From NCBI RefSeq assembly GCF_003597395.2, contig NC_133770.1, positions 86,697,111-86,761,110 of the forward strand: a stretch of DNA of 64,000 bases, in the 5' to 3' direction. Below the pieces are notes generated by a model. It did not search any database. It was not told the origin of the DNA and saw only the letters and a list, made by a program, of their open reading frames with translations. Position 1 is the stretch's first letter. Each line of letters opens with the position of its first letter. Both the position numbers and the translations under genes were made by a program. This DNA is from Chelonoidis abingdonii (taxonomy: Eukaryota; Chordata; Testudines; Testudinidae). Of the stretch, positions 23,817-33,895 are shown piece after piece.

Positions 23817-24411
23817 CCTGATCTTTTAGCACATTGGATGACAGAAACTGAAGGACTGAGTTAGGTAGATGATTATTGTCATTTCTCGAAATAAAATTTT
23901 GTGTATGCAAGTGAACACTAAGAACACTGTGAAAAACAACAGTGAGCTCTGGACCCAATCATTGGATTAATAATTTCTTTCAACCCTGACCATGCTTTTC
24001 AGATGTGCAGATATAGAAACCTCTCCCTCAAGGGCCTCTCACAAAGGGGATGTAATTTATTAATTTTAAAATCATGATTTTATAATTAAGATATATTTTT
24101 CTTTTTTCCATTTAATTTTTCCAAATTTGACAGACCCCTCTCCTCTACAAACATCTGAATAAAGATACTGCCTATTTCTTTGTCTTCTGCACTTTGTAAT
24201 TTCCCTCAACCACCAAAACAATGCTCTACCTTCTGTCTGAAGTAGAATATGAAATCTCTCTAAAACCAGTGTGAACTCAGCTCCATAAATGGACCAACAG
24301 AAAATAAGATTGTTGGTATCCTCTCTCAGTGATCAAGTTTGAATCCTTACATACTGTATAAACTCTATTACTATTTGAAAGCAGTATGGTACTCATGTCC
24401 ATAGTATAAGA

Positions 24412-24545
24412 GCACCTCAAATTATTAATGAATTAAGCCTCATAAACCCCCTATAAGGTGGCATCACCATTTTATAAATAGGAAAAATATGTTACAAAGA
24501 GATTAAGTGTCAGAGTCAAGGTCACACAGGAAGTCTGTGGAAAAA
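24412..24545 (-). mobile_element. MIR-like SINE fragment
   Basis: The phrases CATTTTATAAATAGGAAAAA, AGAGATTAAGTGTC and AAGGTCACACAGGAAGTCTG have the order of the reverse complement of a MIR SINE core and 3' part. MIR elements date from before the amniote radiation, which fits the divergence. Confidence 0.65.
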
Positions 24546-25470
24546 CTATGAATAAACTCTTGATGCTTTTGACTAACCATCCCACGCATTACTCACAAAA
24601 CCATTCTTCTTTTCTAATTTTAAGATAGCTCCCAAATGCAGCCATTCCACAATATCTGCAATGTACTGCTGGAGCACAACTAAAGTAACTTTCTTAAAGT
24701 AGTACTGAATCTCTCAACAAGTGGAAAACATCACATATAAAGCTGTTCAAACAAAAATCAATTCCATGTTTTTAAAACATGGGTTGCATTAGTTGTTCTC
24801 AATCATACTAGTTTTTAAAAATTAGACGCTGAGGCTAAGTTAAGGAACAATCACTAATTTTCTAATGAGAAGCTTTAGCGCTAATGTCATTGGCGTATTC
24901 TATATGTGTATCTGCCAGTGCAATAGAGTGGCAGCAGAACATCATGCTTCCTTCTGAGCATAGAAGATCTACTACTCCAAATATCATTCCTGGATCATCT
25001 ACAGCTCACTGTATGGACCAAGAACAAGCACCTGCTGCCCTGCAAACACCCATAGCTGACCTGAGTGGCAGACACCTGGTGGCCTCAAGAGATACACAGT
25101 CAGCCTGGGAGGCTTGGGGAGGGAGATGAACTTTTAAGTCTTATCTCTTGCATTAACTTCTGATTAGGATCCACCAGCCACAGTCTCCTGCTGGTCCTTT
25201 ATTGGCTCCTGGGGAAAAAAGGAGGAAATAACTGCATCTCACCAGTCCTGTTTTCCAACTCCTTCCATCAAGAGAATAGCTGACTGTCTGCCCCAAGCAG
25301 AAAACAGAGGCTAAGTGGAGTGGAAGAACTGATGAGACTCTATCCCATTTTTTAATCTTCTCAACAATACTTCTTGTTTTATACATCACTTTTGCAAAGG
25401 AGAGACAAAAGGGAATATAGAGGGGAAATCTAATGAAAATCTTATATGTCTGTATACTAAAGAAAGAAGT

Positions 25471-26065
25471 ATGGGGAACAAACAGGAAGAACTAGAAATA
25501 CTAGTGAATAATCATAATTACAACGTAACTCGCAACACAGACACTTTGAAGGATAATTCACATGGCTGGAATATTGGTGAAGAAGGATATATCTTGTTCA
25601 GGAAGAGAGGCAGGGACAAAAAGGAGAAGGTGTTGCCTTGTATATCAAAGATGTATACACTTGCTCTGAGGTTAAGACAGAAGTTGAAGGCTGACCTGTT
25701 GAAAATCTCTGGGTAAGAATAAAAGGGGTAAAAAACAAGGATGGTGTCATTGGAGGGGGTCTACTATAGATCATCTAAAAGGAAGAAGAGGTGGATGAGG
25801 TGTTTTAAAAACAACTAACAAAATCATCCAAAGCACAGGACTTGGTAGTGATGGGGGACTTCAACTACCCAAACATCTTTCGGGAAATAATGCAGCAGGA
25901 TACAGATTATCCAACAAATTTTTGGAACACATTGGAGACAACTGGAGGCAAGTCTAGATTTGATTCTGAGAAATAGGGAGGAACTGGTTGGGAATTTGAA
26001 GGTGGAAGGCAGCTTGGGTGAAAATGATCACAAAATGATAAGAGTTCAAGTTTCAAAGGAATGGT
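25471..26065 (+). pseudogene. CR1 endonuclease domain remnant
   Basis: This is the apurinic/apyrimidinic-type endonuclease part of CR1 pol. An open stretch starts at 25471 (GNKQEELEILVNNHNYNVT). Further on DLVVMGDFNYPNIF gives the conserved GDFNxP motif, and [13 protein letters not shown], then GENDHKMI gives the C-terminal (S/N)DH motif. The enzyme nicks the target strand to prime reverse transcription. Stops, frame changes and an internal deletion near 25945 (between the 'LETTGG' region and 'RNREE') inactivate it. Confidence 0.85.
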
Positions 26066-26593
26066 AGGAGGAAAAATAGCAGAAAAAAAGACAATGGATT
26101 TCAAGATGGCAGATTTCAGCTAACCCAGAAAATTGGTAGGTAAAATCTCACGGGAAGCAAATCTCATGGGGGGCGGGGGCGGAAGAGTTCAGGAGAGTAG
26201 GCAGTTTTTTAAAGAGACATTATTAGGGCAAAAGAGCAAACTATACCAATGTGCAGGAAAGACAGGAATACGGTAAGAGACCACCCCGGCTTAACTAGTA
26301 CTGTAGATCTAAAATGACCTGAAACTGAAAAAAGGGTCATACAAAAAGTGGAGGTCAAATTATGAAGGATGAGTATTAAAAAAAAACAAACAACCAAAGG
26401 CATGAAAGGACAAAATTAACAAGGCCAAGGTACAAAATGAGGCCAAACTAGCTAGGGACATAAGGGTAACAAGAAAACATTTTACAAATACATTAGAAGC
26501 AAGAGGATGACCAAGGACAGGATAGGCCCATTAGACAAAGAGAAGGGAAAGACAGCAACAGAAAACACAGCAATTGCTGATGTGTTAAAAGGA

Positions 26594-26802
26594 GGTTACT
26601 CACCTTGTGCAGTAACTGACATTCTTCAAGATGAGTGTCCCTGTAGGTGCTCCACACCAGGTGTCGATGTGCCCCTGCACCTTTGATCGGAGATTTCTGC
26701 AGCAGTACTCGTACTGGCCATGCATGCACAGAGCCTGCCCCCCAACTCTGAGTATACCTCTTAGTGAGGATTCACGGCCGGTTCCCTCAGTTCCTTCTCT
26801 AT
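26594..26802. repeat. Left inverted terminal repeat of DIRS C
   Basis: It begins GGTTACTCACCTTGTGCAGT and pairs with 32271-32454. Shared inner phrases include TTTGATCGGAGATTTCTGCA, ACTCTGAGTATACCTC and GGTTCCCTCAGTTCCTTCTC. The left copy has about 30 extra terminal bases, an asymmetry known in DIRS elements. Confidence 0.92.
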
Positions 26803-26847
26803 AGTGGAGGCTACACCACCTCCGAAGTAGAGGGGAGGAGGGTGGGT

Positions 26848-26955
26848 AGTGAAGCACCCACAGGGACACTCCTCAAAGAACGTCAGTTACTGCACAAGGT
26901 GAGTAACCTTCTCTTCGAGAGAGAGACATGTCCCTGTGGACGCTCCACTCCAGGT
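26848..26955 (-). repeat. Internal complementary region of DIRS C
   Basis: Bases 26848-26908 (GAAGCACCCACAGGGACACT, then CAGTTACTGCACAAGGTGAG) are the complement of the left terminus. Bases 26909-26955 (TTCTCTTCGAGAG, then GTGGACGCTCCACTCCAGG) are the complement of the right terminus. The junction, TAACC|TTCTC, therefore stores the two ends joined head to tail. This is the diagnostic DIRS structure and serves as template for making the circular intermediate. Confidence 0.88.
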
Positions 26956-26974
26956 GACTTAGAAGCATTATCTC

Positions 26975-28200
26975 TCAAGGAGGTAGGGACTTCGGATCTG
27001 GTAAGAATGCAATAGATAATACTGCTCTACTTAATCGTGTATCAGAGAGAGGGCCCTGAGTAAGGGCATAGTGTTTAACAAATGTGTGTTTGGGGGACCA
27101 AGTGGCTGCTTTACAAATGTCAGTCAATGGCACTTTACGTAAGAAGGCTACAGAGGTAGATACAGCTCTAGTGGAATGTGTTCTGATGGATGTTGGAGGT
27201 GTAACATTTTTTATTCGATAGCAGAGTCGTATGCAATCAGAGATCCAGTTTGAAAGTCTCTGGGTAGAGATAGGCATGCCTTTGGAGCGCTCCGCGATGG
27301 AGACAAAAAGTCTAGAAGAGTTTCTGAAGGGTTTGGTTCTGCCCAAAGAGAAGGACAAGGCCCTGCGCACATCCAAAGTTTGCATTGTGGCTTGGAAAGA
27401 GTTTGCATGTGGTTTCAGGAAGAAAGTTGGTAGATGTATTGGTTCGTTGATGTGCAATGAGGCATGAACTTTTGGAAGGAATTTAGGGTGTAACCTTAGG
27501 GTAACCTTGTCCTTGAAAAAGAGCATATATGGTGGATCTGCCATAAGGGCTGCTATCTCTCCTGCTCATCTGGCGGAGGTAATCTGCATTAAAAAGGCTG
27601 TTTTCATCGAGAGATGTAATAGGGAGCAGGTGGCTAAGGGTCAAAGGGTTGATGAGTCAGAGAGGACAATACCAGGTGAAGATCCCATGGAGGGGTAGGT
27701 GGCTTAATGTCTGGGTATAAGGTTTGGAGACCCTTAAGGAAACGCTTGGTGATGGGATGAGCGAAGACCAACGTATTGTTAATTGTATCATGAAAGGTTG
27801 TGATGGCAGCTAAGTGGACTCTTATGGAGCTGAAGGAAAGGCCGGCGAGCTTGATGTCCAATAGGTAGTCGAGTATGCAGGGAAGGGGTGCGGATGTAGG
27901 AGACAGTTGTTTAGTTGCACACCATTCTGAGAATCGCTTCCACTTTCGGAGATAGGTGGTACGGGTGGATTGTGTTCTGCTTTGTAGGAGCACCCTTTGA
28001 ACTTGGTCGGAACAATCTAGTCCATGCTGGCAGAACCATGCAGGTACCAGGCTTTGAGATGAAGCATGGAGAGATTGGGGCGAAGAAGCCAGCCGTGTTG
28101 CTGTGATAACAGGTTCGGGATGAGAGGCAGTGAGACTGGCGGTTGAATTGACATTCTGGTGAGGAAAGGGAACCACGGTTGTCTCGGCCATGAAGGTGCA
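26975..28200 (-). pseudogene. DIRS C tyrosine recombinase
   Basis: The N-terminal core-binding domain is seen in the frame ending 27634: TRTTYLRKWKRFSEWCATKQ, followed by ILDYLLDIKLAGLSFSSIRV. A frameshift near 27640-27650 moves the gene into the frame of 27544-26975, which holds the catalytic domain: LDVRRALSFSLGRTKPFR near residues 57-74, THSTRA with H123 and R126 of the HxxR box, then W149 and the catalytic tyrosine Y159 in FVKHYAL. At 27566-27568 a TGA stands where the first catalytic arginine is expected (A-R-stop-A-G-E-I). The enzyme would integrate the circular DIRS DNA; this copy cannot. Confidence 0.88.
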
Positions 28201-29905
28201 ATCAAGATTACCGTGGCAAGGTCCGTTCGTATCTTTATGAGGACCCTGTTGAGAAGTGGTATTGGGGGAAAACGCATAGAGTAAGTCCCGGTGCCATGGG
28301 ATCATGAATGCGTCTCTGACGGAGCGTTTGCCCAGTCCCGCCCTGGAGCAAAAATTGAGGCATTTCTGTTTTTCGTAGTTGCAAACAGGTCTATGGTTGG
28401 GTGACCCCAAGTGCAAAATATGTTGTAAATGATTCCCTCATCTATCTCCCATTCGCGCTCTGAAGGGAAACGTCTGCTTAACTCATCGGCAGTGGTATTC
28501 ATCACCTCGGGGAGATAAGCAGCTGATATGCAGACGTGGTTCACAAGGCACCAATTTCAGAGTTTTATGGCCTCTGAGCAAACAGAGTGGAATCGAGTCC
28601 CTCCTTGCCTGTTTACGTAGAACATGCAGGCAATGTTGTCGGTCATTATGCGAACATGCTGATCTTTGATTAGTGGCAGGAAGTGGCGGCAGGCACTTCG
28701 TACAGCTCAAAGTTCTAGAACATTGATGTGCAGAGAGGTCTTGGAGGGAGACCATAGCCCGTGGACTGTTTGGTGAGAGATGTGGGCACCTGAGCCTGTG
28801 AGAGATGCGTCGGTAGCCATTATCAGAGTTGGGGAGGTCTGGAGGAAGGGGATTCCAGAGCAGAGGTTGGAGGGGACTGTCCACCATAGGAGAGAGAGTC
28901 TTTGACTCAGAAGGGTATGGCCAGAGGTTTGTTTAGTGAGTGCACATTCAGTCTGTAAAGCGTGGCCAGCCACGCTTGGAAGCACCTCATGTAGAGACAT
29001 GCATTCTGGACCACGAAGGTGCACGTGGCCATGTGCCATAGTAATTGGAGGCAGTCTCGGGCAGTGACCTGAGGGCTGTCGCAAAGTTTCTTAGCCTGTA
29101 GTTTTATGGTGGGAGAGAAGCTTGCCCAGTTCTGGAGTCGAGGTCTGCTTGCATAAACTCTAGGTGTTGGATAGGATGTAATGTGGATTTGTTTCTGTTT
29201 ATTTGAAGGCCCAGAAATTGGAAGCAATCGATGGTGAGTTGTGTGAAGCGGAGGGCTTCGTCAAATGTGGAGGCCTTGAGAAGGCAATCATCAACGTAAG
29301 GGAATATTATGACCCCTTTTTTCTTGAGGTAGCCAGTGACTACCGCTAGAAGCTTGGAGAAAACTCGGGGGTAGTGGAAAGGCCAAAGGGTAGAACTCTG
29401 TATTGGAAATGCATTGAGCTGAGGGTAAAACGAAGGAAGCGTCTGTAGGCTGGATGGATAGTGATGTGAAAGTAGGCAACTTGTAGGTAGAGGGCTGAAA
29501 ACCAATCCCTCTGCTCCAGCCTGGAATTATGATGGTAAGAGTAACCATCTTGAACTTCTGCTTTTTGATAAATTTGTTGAGCTGCCTGAGGTCAAGGATC
29601 GGTCACCATCCTCTAGTTTTCTTTTCTGTTAAGAAATACTGGGAGTAGAACCCTTTCCCCTTGTGACATTTGGGCACGGGTTCTATAGCCCCCAGTTGAA
29701 GGAAATGTTGCACTTCTTGCTAGAGGGGTAGCTTGTGAGAGGGGACTCTGAAGAGGGACAGGAAGGGTGGGTAGGTGGGAGGTAAGGAGAGGAAGGGGAT
29801 AGAATACCCAGTTGTGATGACCTCTAGAACCCACTTGTCGGTGGTAATGTTCTGCCATTGGTGCAAAAATGGGCGTAGGCAGTGTCCAAAGATAGTTGTA
29901 GGCGG
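28017..29905 (-). pseudogene. DIRS C reverse transcriptase, RNase H and C-terminal domain
   Basis: Pieces in different frames follow one another. The reverse transcriptase starts near 29720 with QEVQHFLQLGAIEPVPK and PILDLRQLNKFIKKQK; motif C reads FPYVDDCLL (both aspartates kept, near 29290) and is followed by LQINRNKSTLHPIQHLEFM. RNase H follows with MATDASLTGSGAHI and HGLWSPSKTSLHINVLEL (about 28820-28707), then AAYLPEVMNTTADELSRRFP and HPTIDLFATTKNRNA (28544-28302). The end (28277-28017) is the DIRS C-terminal domain, with AIL-like SWPRQPWFPFLTRMS. It converts RNA to DNA in intact elements. At least five frame changes make it dead. Confidence 0.88.
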
Positions 29906-29954
29906 TGCATATGCTGAAGTTGAGACGATGTTTTCAAGACCCTTGACCAAAGGT

Positions 29955-32108
29955 TCAAATCTGCTTATTAGTTGGAGGAAGTTGAGAAGCCCTGGAAGAA
30001 TTGGGGCGACGCCACTGGTATCTCGATTTCTGGCGTTGGTGTTGCTGCTGTTGTTCCTGAGATCTGTTGAAATGCTGAGTATATCGAGGGTAGCGTGGAC
30101 GGTGGTAAGGTTGATATCTGTACTGTTGCCTTCTGGTCGTAGGGGTTTGGATTCCTAAGGACTGGAGAGTTGCCCTTGAATCTTTCATTGAGTGAAGCAC
30201 CTCATTCGTGGTGGAAGCAAAGAGTTTATCACCATCGAAAGGAAGATCCTCTATGGTACTTTGAACCTCACGAGGAAAAGAGGAAGAGGAGAGCCACGAA
30301 CCTCGGCGCATGACCACTGCAGTAGCGGTGGATCTTACTGCAGTATTGGCTGCATCCAGAGCTGCTTGAAGAGCCGTGCGTGATATGATTTGGCCCTCAG
30401 AAACCAAAGCTGTGAACTGTTGTTTCTTTCTATCTGGAATGTGTTCAATAAAGTCCATGAACTTGTTATAGTTTTTGTGGTCATACTTTGCCAGAACAGC
30501 AGTATAATTGGCAATTCGAAATTGTAAAGTTGAAGAGGCACACACTTTGTGATCAAGGAGGTCCAAGTGTTTGCTTTCCTTGTTGGCTGGGGTGGAGCAG
30601 GAATATTGTTGTTTGTTCCTTTGGTTGGCTGCATCCACTACCAGTGAGTTTGGTACAGAATGTGAGAAAAGGAATTCAAAACCCTTAGAGGGAATGAAGT
30701 ATTTATGGTCCGCTTGTTTGCAGGTAGGCTGGCTTGTGGCTGGAGCCTGCCAGATAGACTAGCCGGTTCCAGAAGGGCTGCATTGATTGGTAATGCCACC
30801 CTGGATGAAGAAGAGGGTTGCAGGATGTCCGTTAACTCATGTTGTTGGTCCGGGACTTCCTTTAAGTTGATTTTAAGCTCGCTGGCAACCTTTTTAAAAA
30901 GGCCCTAGAATTTAGAAAAATCATCTGAAGACATTTGAGGGGAGGGAAGTAAGGCTTCTTCAGGTGTTACTTCAGTTGCTACTGGGTCAGGGGCAGGAGT
31001 TAATTGATCCTGCAAATGGGACGGTGCTGCCAAATGTGTCATATCATTTGGATGTTCGTCTGGTGGTGCCAAGAAGTGCTGCGCCTCGTTGAAGTGGAGT
31101 AGAGGGTGTGCTCCCAAGGAAAAGATGCCCATGGTGCCCAATATTGCCATGGTGGTGGGAAAGGCATAGGTGGTGCCATCCAGGGCTTCCCATACCAGGA
31201 AACAGGATCTCGAGGATAGTCTGAGGTAATTTTCCTGTGCCCACTGGTGACAGGGGTCCAAGGGTGGGAGTCTGTATACATCGAAAAATCACCCTGTGTT
31301 TCAGGTTCCCCTTCACTGGAGGAAGGCTGTTCGGACCCTGAATCATTCATGGGAGAGAAGCAGTCCTTAAGTAAGGGTGACTGCAGCATAGGTGACACCA
31401 GGAGGTCACTTGACTGGGTAAACTGCAGCACTGAGGCAGCTGAAGGTGAAGGCTGAAGCTGATAGAACTGTTCTGAGGGAATCTGGGTCTGTACTGGAGT
31501 TCTCAGTCTTGGCTCAGTGCCAGATAGCACTGTCAATGCCGTACCGGAGCCGGTGCTGCCCTATTAATAGCGGGCTGCGGTGCCTCAGGGAGATCCTGGT
31601 ATGTCGGCACCGACATAATCAAGGCAGGCAACTGAAAGCCTGTAATCTCGGCACTGGAGCTTTGCATTGCTGCTGCAACCACAGGCGGGTTTGGCGCAGT
31701 GCCTGAGGAGCCCAGCTCATCGAAAGTGCTCAAGCAGGGGAGCACAGGTAAGGAAATAGTAGATCTGACTGGAAAGGGTTTGTGTCTGAGGGTTTCTTTT
31801 GCATTTGACAGAAGGTGCCCTCTTTTTGCCGTTTTCTTCTGCCTTTCTGAAGTGGGAGAGCTGTGGCGGTGAGCGGAGGCAGAGTCCACACCAGGGTCTG
31901 AGGCTGACTCTAAGGATTTTTGAAGTAATATGAGTTTAAGTTTTAGCTCCCTGTCTTTTCTCGCTCTGGAGCTTAGTTTAGTGCAGTGAGCACATTTTTG
32001 GGGAATGTGGGTCTCCCCCAAGCATTTTATGCACTGCGAGTGTCCATCCGAAAGAGGAACAGGTTTCTTACAGAAGGAGCAGCGCTTAAAGCCTGTAGAG
32101 CCAGGCAT
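29955..32108 (-). pseudogene. DIRS C gag-like ORF1
   Basis: The start is the ATG at 32108. The first 191 residues are open: KRCSFCKKPVPLSDGHSQCI then KCLGETHIPQKCAHC form a Cys/His zinc-binding unit (residues 9-42), followed by a Lys/Ser-rich linker. The middle lies in other frames (31536-31039, 31261-30905), Pro- and Ser-rich. The C-terminal piece 30638-29955 (227 residues) carries the conserved core LQFRIANYTAVLAKYDHKNY, EDLPFDGDKLFASTTNEVLH and a basic Gln/Arg/Tyr-rich tail (RRQQYRYQPYHRPRYPRYTQ). It probably binds the RNA and forms particles in intact elements. Confidence 0.85.
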
Positions 32109-32270
32109 GTCTGAAGCAGCTGCGGCTGAGAGAATTTTTTTTTTAAATGGCAGAAAAAAAGGGTAAGTAACACTAACTAATAAACAAGAAACTAGCTAAC
32201 TACAAGTTATTTTAAGATGAGGAAAGAAATTCTTTAATGAGTCTGCTGAGCTCCGTCTCAAGCCGGGGAC

Positions 32271-32454
32271 AGGAGAGAAGGAACTGAGGGAACCAGTCGC
32301 GCATGCTCACTAAGAGGTATACTCAGAGCTGGGGGGGCAGGCTCTGTGCATGCGTGGCCGGTACAAATACTGCTGCAGAAATCTCCGATCAAAGGCGCAG
32401 GGGCGCACCAACACCAGGAGTGGAGCATCCGCAAGGACATCTCTCAAAGAAGAA
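32271..32454. repeat. Right inverted terminal repeat of DIRS C
   Basis: Its complement begins TTCTTCTTTGAGAGATGTCC and continues through the same inner phrases as the left repeat. It ends AAAGAAGAA, after which CR1 resumes with TTTTTTGTTTCAGTTTTCAC. Confidence 0.9.
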
Positions 32455-32479
32455 CTGCCTTTTTTGTTTCAGTTTTCAC

Positions 32480-33343
32480 CAAAAAGGTAGGCAGCGATCA
32501 GATGACTATCATAGTGAACATCAGTGTAAATGGGGTAGGATCTGAGGCTAAAATAAGTCCAGAACAAGTTAAGAATGACTTAGACAAGTCAGATGTCTTC
32601 AAGCTGGCAAGGCCTGACCAGATACATCCTAGAATACTTAAGGAACTGGCTGAATGGATCTCTGAGCCATTAGTGATGATCTTTGAGAACTCATGGAGGA
32701 TGGGATTGATCTCAGAGGATTGTAAAAAGGCAAATATATTGCCTAAACTGCCTATCTATAAAAAGGGGAATAAGGACAACTGAGGGAATTATAGACCAGC
32801 CAGGTTATCTTCAGTGCTCAGAAAGATAATGGAGCAAATAATCAAATGGTCAATTTGTAAGAACGTAGACAAAAATAAGGTGTTAACTAACAGTCAATTT
32901 GGATTTGTCAAGAACAAATCATGTCAAACCAACCTAATATTCTTTTTGGACAGGGTAACAAGCTTTGTGGATGGAGGAAAGTAGTTGCGATATATCTTGA
33001 CTTTCGTAAGACTTTTGATACTGTCTCATATGACGGTCTCATAAGCAACTAGAGAAATAAAGCCTACAGAAATGAACGTACTATAAAGCAGGTGCACAAC
33101 TGGTTGGAAAAGTGTACTCAAAGAGTAGTTATCAATGGGTCACAGTCAAGCTGGAAGAGTATATTGAACGGGGTTCTGCAGGGATCTGTCCTGGGTCCGT
33201 TTTTATTCAGTATCTTCACAAATTATTTGGATAATTGCATAGAAAATACATTTACAAAGTCTGTGGATGACATAAAAATGGGAAGGGTTAAAAGCGCTTT
33301 GGAGGGCAGGATTAGAATTCAAAATGATCTTGACATGATCTAA
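32480..33343 (+). pseudogene. CR1 reverse transcriptase remnant
   Basis: This is the N-terminal and palm part of CR1 pol. From 32540, EAKISPEQVKNDLDKSDVFK and RPDQIHPRILKELAEWISEP give the region before the palm. Around 32990, LDFRKTFDTVSYDGLI is motif A. From 33092, MHNWLEKCTQRVVINGSQSS leads to GVLQGSVLGPFLFSIF (motif B) and SVDDIK, where motif C should read FADD. Stops and a frameshift separate the pieces. It continues in CR1 3' UTR sequence to 33895. Confidence 0.88.
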
Positions 33344-33580
33344 AATATGTAAGACAAAATTCGATAAGGACAAATGCAAAGTTTTACAACTTAGGAAGGA
33401 ATAATCAACTCCAAAAATACAAAATAGGAAATGACTGTTTAGAAAGGAGCCCTGCAGAAAAGGATCTCAGGGTTATAGTGGATCACAAACTAAATAAGAA
33501 TCAACAATGTAACACTGTTGCCCAAAACAAAAAAAAAGTGAACATCATTCTGGGATACATTAGCTGGAGTGTTGTAAGCA

Positions 33581-33703
33581 CAAAGTGACCAGATGTCCCC
33601 TTTTTAAAGGGACAGTCCTTTTTTGGGATTTCTTCTTATATAGGCACCTATTATCCCCCTACCCTGTGTCCCGTTTTTTCACAGTTGCTATGTGGTTACC
33701 CTA
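33581..33703. mobile_element. hAT-type non-autonomous element, 123 bp
   Basis: Ends are CAAAGTGACCAGATGTCCCC on the left and TGTGGTTACCCTA on the right, whose complement is TAGGGTAACCACA. The flanks TGTAAGCA and TGTAAGTA form an 8-bp duplication with one difference, and CR1 sequence is collinear across it. It is younger than the CR1. Confidence 0.85.
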
Positions 33704-33895
33704 TGTAAGTAAGACACAAGAAGTAATTCTTCTTGTTCACTGAGCACTGATAAGGCCTAAAATGGAGAACAAGAACGAGTTAGACAACCATCTATCGAGG
33801 ATGATCTAAATAATACTTAATCCTGCCTCAGTGCAGGGGACTAGACCAGATGACCTATCGAGGTCCCCTTCCAGTCCTACATTTCTGTGATTCAA

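Larger units (their letters stand above)
23289..25424. other. Non-coding stretch
   Basis: AT-rich. It holds a 36-bp-period duplication, a worn palindromic repeat and a MIR-like fragment, listed separately. No gene supported. Confidence 0.65.
26594..32454 (-). mobile_element. DIRS retrotransposon C, nearly complete
   Basis: About 5.86 kb with all DIRS parts in order on the minus strand: left and right inverted terminal repeats, gag-like ORF1 (32108-29955), reverse transcriptase/RNase H and C-terminal domain (29905-28017), tyrosine recombinase (about 28200-26975), and an internal complementary region (26848-26955). It sits inside a CR1 without a visible target duplication, as expected for integration by a tyrosine recombinase. 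All genes carry frameshifts or stops. Confidence 0.93.
25425..33895 (+). mobile_element. CR1 LINE, long copy split by DIRS C and a hAT element
   Basis: CR1 sequence runs 25425-26593 and resumes 32455-33895, with DIRS C between. The first part encodes the endonuclease, the second the reverse transcriptase. It ends in the CR1 tail (AGGTCCCCTTCCAGTCCTAC, then TTTCTGTGATTC). Sequence on both sides of DIRS C is collinear across the gap, showing a single CR1 opened by insertion. A 123-bp hAT element interrupts it again at 33581. Small deletions and stops make it inactive. Confidence 0.92.
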
